In this document: positions 20,727 to 33,600 of the stretch, piece by piece
Layout of the letters: every line of letters begins with the position of its first letter
Numbering within the stretch: the first letter of the stretch is position 1
Assembly: GCF_905163445.1 (NCBI RefSeq)
Contig: NC_053204.1
Span: 1,681,501 to 1,745,500 of the forward strand
Direction: 5' to 3'
Source of the DNA: Pararge aegeria
Lineage: Eukaryota; Arthropoda; Insecta; Lepidoptera; Nymphalidae
DNA length: 64,000 nt
Position numbers and translations under genes: made by a program
The notes under the pieces: generated by a model
Told to the model about the DNA's origin: nothing
Databases searched by the model: none
What the model saw: only the letters and a program-made list of their open reading frames with translations

Positions 20727-20950
20727 ATATTATGAAAATTAAGCTAAATTTGCTCCGTGAAAAGATGACTTAACAATAAATAATTAACAATTCATTGTCA
20801 AGTCAACATCTCCTGAGGATGCTCTGGTTTCGGAGCGAAACGTGCAATATACCCTATATTGCCGAAGATCTGTTTGGTGTGCAGTATAAGGATTGAAGAA
20901 ATTATAAATAACACAGAGTATAGCAAATTAAGCTTAACTTTCGTAATATA
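20727..20950. mobile_element. TIR MITE, family M1
   Basis: Ends atattatgaaaattaagcta and its inverted counterpart tagcaaattaagcttaact...cgtaatat bracket a core with 'catctcctgaggatgctctg' and 'cgaagatctgtttggtgtg'. Related copies: 38135-38350, 54738-54955, and partial ones at 30357 and 45850. Confidence 0.75.
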
Positions 20951-20959
20951 TCAATTTAT

Positions 20960-21511
20960 AATATTACTAACGAGTTCAAATACTTAGTGTAAATTACCGT
21001 ATTATTATGGAATAAATATGTTGCGTATATAATATTGTTTTATTTTTGGAGTACCGGGAAACCAAACAAGAGTCATAAAAGACTGATTTCAAAGACTTAT
21101 TTATTTTCATACATCTTAATATACTTAACATAATATCCAACTTAGTATTAGATAGCTAAATTTGTACATCTTTATAAGCTTTCAATCCGAGGGCCGTTTT
21201 GTTGTGATGTTTGTTTGTTTGTTTGTCCTTATTTTATGCCCTCAATGGATTCTTCCATTTGCGGTTTAGCGTAGAGTTAGTTGCAAGGACGGAGAGTAAC
21301 ATAGGCTACTTTTTATCCCAAGAAAGTAAACAGTTCCCACGGGACTTTAAAAAAACCGTAATAATCCCTAAACTCTAAAATTTTTATCTCAAGAAAAGTT
21401 TGGTAACATAAATTTTTCATAAGAATACTAATCGGTGTACCCTTGTCTAGCCTTCTATAGGGGTAATCTCTGGAAATACTGAAGTGTTTTCTTGTCATTT
21501 AATTTTACTAT
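20960..21511. other. Probable 3' UTR/flank of the cuticular gene with repeat
   Basis: Between the cuticular protein stop and the M1 MITE. Candidate minus-strand AATAAA signals occur near 21098-21107. The 21185-21480 part resembles short Helitron-like repeats (tgtttgtttgtttgtcc, ctactttttatccca). The true transcript end cannot be placed. Confidence 0.35.
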
Positions 21512-21618
21512 TTATTGGTAACCCGGCGGTCCATAAGATGTGGACGGTTTGTTGCTGCTCTCGTGGTTGTTAAATCCATTTAGGGAACCGGAGAACTGCG
21601 GGGCATTATAGTTGTAAC
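21512..21618 (-). CDS. Cuticular protein exon 6 and stop
   Basis: 107 bp after a ttttttatag acceptor. It encodes a low-complexity Asn/Ser/Gly/Tyr tail ending TSYGPPGYQ and TAA at 21514-21512. Confidence 0.88.
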
Positions 21619-24600
21619 CTATAAAAAAAAATAATGCTTGTTTACAGAATTAAGATCATACGGAAACCGTGTACATGACTAATATTAAAGTGTCACAAAC
21701 CACTCCACTTTAGAAGAAGATACACTTTATTGGACGTATAAAATACAGGAAAAGAGACAGTAAGGGGTATACAGTAAACACTATAGAGATAAACGACTAA
21801 GACACCGGAGGTATCTTTGCATCGTTCGAGTCCATGTAGGACTGCGGTGCATCGATAATGCAGTCGTATTTATATCAAAATACCCACCAACTCAATGTCA
21901 TGAATATAAATTTCTGGCAAATATGAAGTTATAGTGATCAAAAGTTTAATTATTTACCCACTTTAAAAATTTACTGTAGCAATAGACATGCAATGCGGCC
22001 TGATTGCTGCAAGCAATCTCTTACAGGCAACCTTTGTAGACACGACTGACAGCAAGATAACGGCCACTTTAGTAGTTTCTCGAAACGGCGGTTAGTCACT
22101 TATTCCATTTAGAAGTTGACAGCAATTATTTAACCTCTAATGTTCTAATTGTTTACCATAAAAAATGTAAAATGGGAAAAGTTTGTGAGCTAGTCACACT
22201 CCCGGGTGAGACATGCCCGGGCGTTTTCACTGTTCTTGGGCAATAAAAGCTAAATGAGGGTTTTGTATGTTCTTAGTTCTGTATTTTCTATTGTTTCTTT
22301 ACTTACCTTGATGGTTGTTTTCGGGGTACCTCGCCTGTCCTTCGTACCGCACATTCGCGTGGAAGCCAGTCTGCCAGTCCGCGTGATACGTTACTGTAAA
22401 ATTAAATAGCCTTAATTACTGCCAGATCAGAATACAGTAGTCACTAAACCTCCCAGCGGCGTGCATAGAGGGTATGCACAGGGTATGCAGATGATATAAA
22501 ATTAAGAAAATCTCCAGTACGAGTTATAAATACTTAAGGGTAGAAATTTTTTATAACTCTTACAATGCCCATCCTTAAGTATTTTATAACTCGTACTGGA
22601 GGTTTTCTTCATTTTATATCATCTGCATACCCTGTGCATACCCTCCATGCACGCCACTGAAACCTCCCCTTCCCGTGACGTATGAAGGAATGTAAGGCAG
22701 AACGAGCAATAGTATCCTTTGTGCTACTACTACCAATTGATGCGAACACCAAGTCCTAATATAGTATAAAGGACTAAGGAAGGTGTGTGAATTGGGCGTG
22801 CTTGGGTGTGAATTATTGCTCTAACCAGGTTGCTCTTCTAATAATTTAAATGACAATGTGAGATGGCGATAACAAAAAAAAAACACCCGGCTAAATTTAC
22901 TTGTGAATTGCGTGTGCTTGGGTGTAAATCATTGCTCTAACCAGGTTGCTCTTCTAATGATTTTAAATGACAATGTGAGATGGTGATAACAAAAAAAAAC
23001 ACCCGGCTAAGATTCTTGTGGGCTTCTTCTTAGAACAGGACGCGTTTGGAACCCTCATCTCACTACCGTGTAATTTTCATGTAATGTACGCATCAAAAGT
23101 GCCACCTATGGGCCCACTTGTATAAATATATTTTTGACTTTGACTTTGTGCGACAAGTCGGGCGGGTCACTTCATGATCTTAAATGTAGCTACCTATCTG
23201 AGTGCGTCCATCGGGAAGCTGCACTCTGTACTCCCCGCGCACCACGTTGCCGTCCGACATCTCCCTTCGGTCGTAGTCGTTGCCGGACTGGGCGTCCTTC
23301 ACTGAGTAGCCGAATTCGTAGGACTTCGGCTGGGAACAAAGTAACATATTATATATTATAACATAATACAGCCATTGACCCAATGAAGAATGACGAGAGC
23401 TGTTGTCAATGACATTCTTATTTAATTTGTTTAACAATGGCGTTGATTGTCCTGAACTGATTCACAGATTTGCGATTAGAACACCGCGCACAAACACACC
23501 TCGGGTTCCTTGTAATTTATTGTATCACAGGCCTTATAGAACGAAGTTGGGTAAATATTCTCCCTTACCAAGAATATCCGACATTTATAACGATTACGTA
23601 AAAAAACAAAAAGAAATAGACTTATTTCATAATAAATACACTGACTTAAGGCGTAAAATTATTGACACTTTTAATTGTTCTATCTGACATTTCAAGATAA
23701 AAATAAAATAAATACTTGACTTTTTATGTTATCAAATATTCAAAATTTAATAAGCTTAAACTTGGACATTGATGTTAATTTTTTTTTTTTTTAATTTAAT
23801 TTTTAATTTAATATGAATCTTAATTTTAATTCTACTTATATTTTTACATTATAACCTTATTAATTAGGAAAATATTTTTAGAAATTTATTTTGTAATGCA
23901 GTTATATATAAAATGTAATTAATTTTGAAATTATTTGTAAACGTTGTGAAAACCTGTAATAAGCTGATCATTCACTTAGCTCGCAACGTAAAAACTTGGA
24001 CAAGAAAAAATTTATATTTATTAGCGGTTGGTTTTCCTAAATAAATAAATAAATAAATAAGTCTTTTATTATCGACATAAAAACAAATTTATACCGTGTA
24101 CACGGTTAATATTGAAGCATCAAAAAATATTGCACTTTAGTCGTGTTTCTCGAACAGGCGGTTAGTTACTTCACCATTTAAAAAAGAAAAATAAAACTCG
24201 TCGAGCCAGCTTCCTTACCTTTCCTAGAACTAGAAGAAATTATGGTAAAAAATCCCTTACCAGGCGCCAAATTTTATAATAGAATACCTATACCTATAAA
24301 AAATGTAAACTCATTCAATGTATCCAAAACTAAATTAGCTCCTTATATATTAAGTAATACAAATAAATTTAAAGACGAATACATTGAATGAGTAGATAAT
24401 AGTAAAATTGAATTTAGTTTAGTCTAATGGCGAAGTGTAGTAATTTATTATATTCCTATGTAAGTGACTTAGGTCTTTTTATGGGAATAAAATGTCTTTA
24501 AACCTAAACCTATTTAACAGTTGACTGTAAATATTTTACCTCTAATGTTCTAAACGTACTTAAGGTTATTTGTTGACTCTACAACTGCAACGGTTCGGTA

Positions 24601-27600
24601 GCCTATGCCACTCTTGACTAAGTCAATGCCAAAAATCAAGTTTTTTTTTATATTATAGGAGGAAAACCTCATGATTCTTCTTCTTCTTTTGATTTATGGC
24701 TTTTCGTCAGGTGTAAACCAAGTTGTCATTCCCGACTTCACTATGTGTGAAGTCACTCAGTGACTAAAACCTCCTACATTCAGTGGCCTAGTTAGGGCGT
24801 TACGTATGTAAGAACAAGCAAACAAACATTTGTTTTTAACCCAGCAATAAATAAATAAATAAATATACTACGACAATACACACATCGCCATCCAGTCCCA
24901 AAGTAAGCGTAGGTTGTGTTATGGGTATTAAGATAACTGATGAATAATTTTTATGAATAATATACATAAATACTTATAATATGTAGATAAACACACAGAC
25001 ACTGAAAAACCTTCATGTTCATCACACAAATATTGCCCAGTTGTGGGAATCGAACCCACGGCCTTGGACTCAGAAAGCAGGGTCGCTGCCCACTGCGCCA
25101 ATCGGCCGGCAATGTTACATTAAAATGGGGATCAGTGAAACAAATCTCAGACTGGAATGCCAAGATATGGAATTCCAAGAAATACCAATTCCATTTGTAG
25201 CAGCAATAATGCGTGGTCTCGCCACAGTCTCGCGGAGCTGAGTAACGAGTCTTATCCTCATTAAGAGCAAATTCGTGGCATCCGAGTAAACTATGGTAGG
25301 GACATTATCGTCCACCAACCCGCGGCCTTCTGGCTTAGTGCTAAAGATACCGTTTCGATTAACTGAAGCTGAAATACGAAGTTCCTTAGTTTTTCATCAG
25401 TAAAATAATTATTTAAGATTTAATGGATGCCCAATCCTATAAAATAAGAAAACTTTTTACTATATTGTTTAGACTTAAGATTTTTTGGAATTAAAAATTA
25501 TTATTATTTTACTTGATTGTGATGACCATGATCTTTAAAGAAATGTCCGATGTTCGATATTATTAACAATTAAGAATTAGAAGAGAATTCGTTAATTCCT
25601 GTATTGTGAACCCCCAGCGCAAAAACGACGGAGTGTTATAAGTTTGACGTGTCTGTGTGTGTCTGTCTGTGACATCGTTGCAACGACTGAACCGATTTTG
25701 ATTTAGTTTTTTTTTTGATTCAAAGGTGAATATCGGGAATGTTCTACGTTGATGAAAATCTTTCTACAGCCGGCGATAGACTGCGATCCTGCTTTCTAAG
25801 TATAAGGCTGTGAGTTCGATTCCCACGACTAGAAATTGATTGACAAACATACAGTAAATGTTATAGTAAGATTAATTTATAAACAGTGTATGTAAGTTGT
25901 TGGTGTAAATAAATAAACTATCAATGAAACAAAAATGTAGTTACAAATACGTAGCATAGTTATAATTGTGATGAGCTGTTCAAAATGACCTCTACGCTTG
26001 TTTATACCAATTTTCTTAACACACATCCGCGATGACAAATCACAAGTTACAAGCAAACCGAAAAACACACACTACAAAATCCAACCTTAAAGCAGTGAGT
26101 ATTAGAAATCAAATTGCAATGACGAAATAATTGTATCAACCGCACGAGTTAATTGGTTATAACTCCAATGAGATAATATAAGATCAAAACATTTTACCCA
26201 CTGAAGTCAGTTTCGTTTGTAAAGTACGTATTTACACACGTTTTTTTTTGCTCTAATAATGCTACCTAAACTGAATCTCTTCTTTTTATTGATAGTTTTA
26301 TTGGTATGCGTGGAAGCTGGAGTACGTATTTACGTGACAGACACACCTACAGAGAAGATTGGAAGTAGATTGTACAAGAAAGAATTACTTACGAATAAAT
26401 TTGTCGACCCTAAAGAACTGTCATATGACTCGTCAAGCAGAAACCTGTATTTCATGCATATGGATGACGTAATACAAAACTCTGGAAGAGCCTTTGTAAA
26501 TATAATAACAAAAGAAGCCACAAAAATTAACGGTATTGCCAGAAATAAAGCGACTGCAGTAGATCAAGACACAGGAGATGTTTATTTCGGATCAGACAAC
26601 GGTCTTTATAAATATAACCCATTGTTAATAGAAGCGTTTAATATAGGACTTTATAACATGAATATATTGAAAATTGTGATAAGAAACAACGAGATGTACG
26701 TAATAGATGCAAACAGCCATAAAATATACAAGATATTCCATCAAGGCTCCAAAGCTATACGAGTTGGAAATATGAAAGCGGTGCTGGAATTCGACGTCGA
26801 TTATCATAAAAATATACACTATGTATCAATGTGCGGCGTTTACTGTGCTATAAACGGTGATGAAATAGTTAAAAATAAGGATCTGAGTGCAGTTTACCAT
26901 TTCATAAGCGATGAATATGTGACGTTTGGTGTGACGGAAGACGGACTGTATGAAATTGATTGTTTTAACGGTACAGCCAAGCATGTTGCTAACCTCAGCT
27001 TTTTCCCTCGTAGTATTATATTTGGGGACTATGGTGATATATTCTATTCGGTGGAAAACAGTATTTATAGATTGAAACCGATCAGTTCTTACACTGTTTA
27101 TAATATTCGTAGGAAAGGTACGTAATTTTATAATAAATAAATTAATAGTTCAAAAAAACTAAAAAACACACTTGGTATAAAAATAAAACGTGCGTGTAAT
27201 AAACTTATGTACACGCGATAGACGTTATACTTCTTTGGCGTAACAGGATAAAAATCTTTTCAAAAATTTTATCTTTCGCCTTATTCTGCGTTTACAGAAG
27301 AAACTACTCTAACAATAGGAAAACGTATTTAATACATTGAAAGATTTACTATAACGCATTATCGAGTAATCTCATTATCGGAAAACCAACTTTCATCATT
27401 AAAATTTGTGTTTTTTGTTTGTACAATTGAATCAATTAAATCACCGGAATGTGCCCGCAGACTTTGACAATTCAAAGTGTACAATTTCAAACCTTTTATT
27501 GGAAAACAAAATTGTTGACTATAGCTAACTTCAGGGTGTTGGTTTTTCGTGACGGTGTGCGCGCACATCATAAAAATTTCTCCCTAACGCGCCAAAAGTA

Positions 27601-30600
27601 GTATAACTTTAAAATCAAACTAATTTCTACCTTTCAGTTTAGTTTATTAATAAAAGCGTGTCAACTTTTTCTTAAACTATTATATTTATTAGGTTCTCTT
27701 ATTTTTGCAAATTCAAAAATGAAATAATCTTATCAAATTAGTGTATTGCCATCGGTCCTCGATATATTTACAAAACTTGAACGAAATCGGACCGTTCGAA
27801 GAGGGTCACAATCAAGTCCAAAGGAGTCGGTTACAAAAATAAAGGGGAAGCTAATAAAAAGCGTGTAAAAATCGTTGTATCTGACTGTTGATATTCTACT
27901 TCAGTAATTAAATTAGGGAAAATCGAATTGTTTAATTTATCACCCACTACGGGTTTAAAATTTGTGTTTGTTTGTGTTGGCATTTTGCTCGAAAACCATT
28001 TTGAATCGATTACCATGGAATTTTAGCATAACCAGCAGGGTGATTACGTATCCCGCGACAGGCTTGCAACAGGCGTTAATCTTGCGTTTGTTGCTGACAA
28101 ACGTCACTTTTGTTTATTTATTGTGTGGTTAAGTTTGACAGCAGTGATCGCAAGATTTACGCCTGTCACGAAATACATGATTATGTATTTAGCGACAGAC
28201 TTGTGAGACCCGGCAGATCTACCTCATAGTAATACCCCATAACCTATTGTTTTTATGCTGCACTTAATTATACTTTAAATTACTCTGTAAATTTTTACAA
28301 TATGTGCGGCGTTATGTGGTTTGACGCATTAAATAAAAACAAATTACCATTTAAAAATCTGGGTTTTCAACGGAAGGACTTGATGTATCATAAGTTTGTA
28401 TTCAAACAAATTAATATAATAATTTTTACTCTATGATATTATAAATGCGAAGATATGTTTCTTTGTTTGTCCTTCCTTCAATCCCTAAGTATCGTTATTT
28501 TTGACATAATAGAGAGTTCTTTTTATCCCAGAAACACTATCTCCACGGGATTTCTATAAAACAGTAAAAGACGCGGACGAAAACAACAGCTAGTATGTTA
28601 TGGATAAAAGTAGATTCAATAAGGATATATCTTAAAAAGCTCGCATTTCAACAATAAAGTCAATATCGAATATTATTGTCTACTTTTCAGTTATGCATTT
28701 CTAATAAAGCATTTTTTTAATTTTTTTTGAATCCAAATATTCCCTTTAAATTTTTTACCGATTCAAACTTTATGTCGTCGCGGAAGTTAGCTGCGAATGT
28801 ACTTCGCGCAGGGTCCACTGTACCGCTTATTGACTGATACCGAATACTGAACGAAAGATGTTCGAAATGTCATAAAGTTTGATTCGGACTATGCTATGAT
28901 GTCATTTATATACCACTCAGGCGCAACATATAAGATGACTTATTTTGAAAAACTATCCTATGATGTATGGAAGTATCTACTGTATCCAAAAATATCTTAT
29001 TTTTGCAGAATTTAAAGGTTTTGTTATTATAAATTGCAAATTATTATTTAAAATTATTTCCCGCGGAAACGCTCGACGGGTGTCATGGCCGTTCTCGTGA
29101 CGTCATAGGCAAAATAAAGCTTTTATCTAGGAAACCAGGGCCTATTTCGTTGTTGTTTCCTAGCTACAGATTATTTATTTTGGTATTGACAACAAAACAG
29201 TTACCAAATGATAGTGTGAAATCTCAAAATACTTGATATACACAGAGATTTAAGATTATAAGCGCTACAAATAAATTTTTTATATAGAAGTGACGTCGTT
29301 ATTTTGAATTCAGCGTTTAAACTGTTACGGCGGATTGCAAGATTTTGCTAATTTATTTATTGAAAATCACACCAATCGTAGCAATCTCACTTAGAATTTA
29401 AATAAAAATACGTTTTTCTTAATACATGAATCACATATCATTAGATATGCCTATTACACCGACAACACCGCCCTTCGGAATACAGCAATGCTTGGTAGTA
29501 GAAATAAGCATTGAGAAGGGAGAATGAGAGGAGAAAGACTAGAAAGAGAGATGAGAGGACGAGCTCACAAAAAGGCCTACTACTAAAATGTTGACGTTTA
29601 TGAGTCAGGAATTTAAAAAAAATAGTCTTACCACTTCGTTTTCATTTTCATGGTGGTGATGATGTTGCTGGTGATTCTGACCGTTACCATACTGTCCCGG
29701 GGCGGTGAACGAGTTAGGGGGTAGATAGCTGCTGGGTAGGGTTAAACCTGGAAATTGACAAAAACATACATCTTTAATTATAAATAACTTTGAATGGATA
29801 TTACAAGCGTAACCAGAGTTACCGACATAGCTCAAGTTGCGTAGCCAAAGTGGCAATAGGCTGGGTAAATAGCTCGGAGAACCGACGGACGTTAGGGTAC
29901 CTATGCCTGGAATGGCGACGTCGCAAAACGCAGTGACAAAGTGAAGGATGGTTTTAAGCGAGTTTCAGGGAGACACAAGACAAGTATTTGGAACTCCCTA
30001 CAATAGACCTAAGTCCAGCGGTGGACGTCTATCGGTTTGACATGATGACACACACAGTTTCCCTGACCGATTCCAGCCACGGTGGTCATTCTCTAGACAG
30101 ATTTTACAACCACGCTGGATATTTATTTTTATTATAGTTAGTGTGCAATCACAGGTGAAATTCGTTTTCCGAACGCCGGGCTGGTACAAAGAATTTCTTG
30201 ATGGAAAAGCCCAATACATTCCCAATCTCCCGACCCGCGGTTCGAACCCAGGACCTCGTGATGTGTAGTTGAACATGCTAACCACTAGACTTCGGAGTCA
30301 AGACCAACGTGGCAGTTTAATCTCATTATTAAAGACTTTTTTTTTTGTGGTTATTATCACTATAAAAATTAAGCTGAATTTGCTATACTCCGCGTGGTAT
30401 CAGTATGGTGTAATTTAGAACTTCTTCAATTCTTATACTCCACACCAAACAGCAGTATATAATAGCAGTAGGTTAATAAGTGAATTTAGGATTTTGTGCA
30501 TAGTTGATCGCTGCGTTCAATATACAGCAGAGTCGATTTCGGAATCTATAATTTCTAAATGTTCTTTGGTCTGGTCTGGTCTGGTGAAAGGATTCTGCTT

Positions 30601-33600
30601 TGTGTTAATCAACCGAAAATGAAGTGCCGCCGAGCAATTTAGCGTTCTGATACGATGCGTAGAAACAAGGGGTATGGATTTAGGATTGAATGAAACTACC
30701 GTACCCCTAACAGGTTAGCCCGCTACCATCTCAGATGACATCGTCACATACCACCAGATTGCAACTTAAAAACTTAATCCATAAAGTACTAGGACATCAT
30801 AAATGAAAGCATACCGGTTTTAGGTGGCAAATAAGTCTCGCTGGGCGGGCTGAAAGCGTTCGAATGGTAACCATTCTGTTGGTAGTGATATCCTTGGACA
30901 GGTGGCTCCCCGTGTGCCAGTGATACAAGACCAAGGGTCACGCCGAAAATCTGTAAATAAACCAAATGTGGTTGTCAAAGGTCAAAAATTTACACGTTTT
31001 CGAATTTAAAGTTGTGTCAACATTTTACGACTGTTACAGAACTTTCGGAGATTAAATATTATGAATATCTCTATCTATACAGAGTTGAATAAAAATACCA
31101 GGAAGCATTCAGTTTGCGAAATATTGTCGTAGTATATTATATAAATAGACACTGAAAAACATTCATGTTCATCACACAAACATTTTCCTGTTGTGGGAAT
31201 CGACCTCGGACAAAGAAAGCAGGGTCGCTGCCCACTACGCCACTCGGTCGTCAAATAAAACAAACTACTCTGTTTCAACGCGACTTCATAATGGAACGTA
31301 AAATAGCTTAGCGAGATATTTACTCCTCTTTTTTAATCCCCCTTAACAGGAAGGCCCCTACCCAGTAGTAGGACATCTCCCACTGCTGGGCAAAACGGTG
31401 AGAGCTGAAAATGGCGATTTATAAACAGTACCAGGGGCGCAGAGGATTGCAAGAGTTAGATTACAATAGATTGTGATTGCATAGGTCTGTGTAAAAGGTA
31501 GCGTAGGGAACAATGGATTCGATGGGCGATAGCGAGTTCCCTGGCCGATGGAATCTACGATTATATGCAAAACTAGTGTCCCACGGAGTGTCGAACTTAT
31601 AGAGACATACATTAATTGTAATACCTAAGTATATGCTACACTGGGTTAGGTTGTTAGCGATAATTATAAGTACCTACTTGACCAGGACGCGTTTGGAACC
31701 CTCGTAGCTTCAGTTTTAAGTTTACGAATACGGTTGTCGCCATCATTTCACTACCGTGTAATTCTAATGTACCTACGCACCAAAAGTGCCACCTATGGGT
31801 CTACTTGAATAAAGATATTTTTGACTTTGACTTTGACTTACGAGTGAAGAGTGACATTTTGACGACCTAACTGGCGCAGTGGTGAGCAATGTGGTCTTAA
31901 TAGCTGAAATCCCAAGTTCGATTGAGTCCTAGACTGAATTTCAAATTATATTTTGAATGTGAGATGGTAATGGCAAAAAAAAACCGGCTAAGTTCGTTAT
32001 GGGCTCTTCTTAGACCATGGTAACACTCCTAGCTTTAGTTTTAATCTAATGAATATATTTATCACAATCACAATGACGGTAATAATATAAATATATATGA
32101 ACGCTTAAAAGTGACGTTGATAAGTCTACATGAATAAAATAAAATTTAAAAATGAATTTGAATTTTGACTCCCAGTTTGGGCAAATTTGGAATTTCTGGA
32201 TGTACTTTGGCCTGGTCTAATCATTCATCAGATCAATCAGAAATGAACCCAGGAACGCTCACTTCACAGCACAGCACTCATCACCGCGCCAGGTAGGTCG
32301 TCGAAATAGCGTACATATACATATACATATATCTATGTTAATGTTGCATATGTACACAGACGGGTTTGACATTGTAATCAACGAAAGTATATATAATTTG
32401 CTACACATTCAATATGCGTTACAAATTACAAAGTACCGTTATATTGATGTATCATATGCTTTTGTGTAGTAGATTTCACGAAAAAAGACCGTTGCTTAAA
32501 TTCACAGTAAACAATTTTAAAAACCAGCCCGTAACCAGGATATTGGTGGTGTCCAACTCAGTGCCTCAAACAACACGTTAAACCGTAGGCTATAATCACG
32601 GACATGTGACAGTAAAAGTCCGCCAACCAGCAATGGAGCAGCTTTGTGGGTATATGCTCTCCTAGGAGTGAGGAGACCTGTGCTCAGCAGAGCGTTAATA
32701 GTCTAATGATAATGATTATAAAGATGATGATGGTGATGGGACGATGATGTGGATACCAGCTTTACAGACAATCAGAGAGTCCCCTCATACAATGATAGAC
32801 CCCCGACGAGAAGGACGTGGCATGGCATCAAACCAATCGTAGGGAGCTACTGGAACCAGACTGCACAAGACTTCTACAAAAATTCTATGACTAGCAGTGG
32901 AAGGTTGAGATGATGATGATGATATTCACCATTCACCAAGTCTGTCACTTTAAGATTTTTAGTAGTAGTAGTAGTAGTAGATCTTTTTGCGACAGAGCTT
33001 TTTGGGACAGAGCTCTTCCGGTTAGCACTACCTCACTGCCAATAAGCAGCATTCCATGTTCCGGTGGACATGGCTAAATGTCGTGGATGCTGGTGTAACT
33101 ACAAGCACAATATGAAGCTAAATACCGCACACAGCGGTTGATGGACATAGGCCGACATTTTAATAATAATAAATATTTTTATTTAGGAAAACTTTTGTAG
33201 GACAATGTTCCTTGCATGCCCTAAAAGTGTTGCTCTGTTTATATGCGACGTTTTTCCACTATCCGGTTGGCCATCAATTATAACTATAAGAAGAGACCTC
33301 GAGCATTATTTTTACGTGACACGCCTTATACAGTTACCATGATATACGTAATGTATAACTCATGTTACTTGGCAATCATAAATTAACCGTTACATTATGC
33401 CTTTTATTAGTCATTATGGCATTAGGATTTAATAACTATTGATATTAAAGTACTGGCTGTTGAACACAGCTCTATTATAATAAACTAGCGTACCCAGCCC
33501 GCTACGCCGGGCTAGATTTTGCTTTATTTTATTTAAACAATAAACTTACATAATTAAATTTTTAATTTAAGTCTCATAATATATTAAATCATTTATTTCT

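Noticed and set aside
25030..25112. tRNA gene (clover-leaf-like heads at SINE copies)
   Set aside because: The same head recurs with the SINE A body at eight loci and the anticodon arms are degenerate; only 18304-18376 has proper stems and a T5 terminator without a SINE body.
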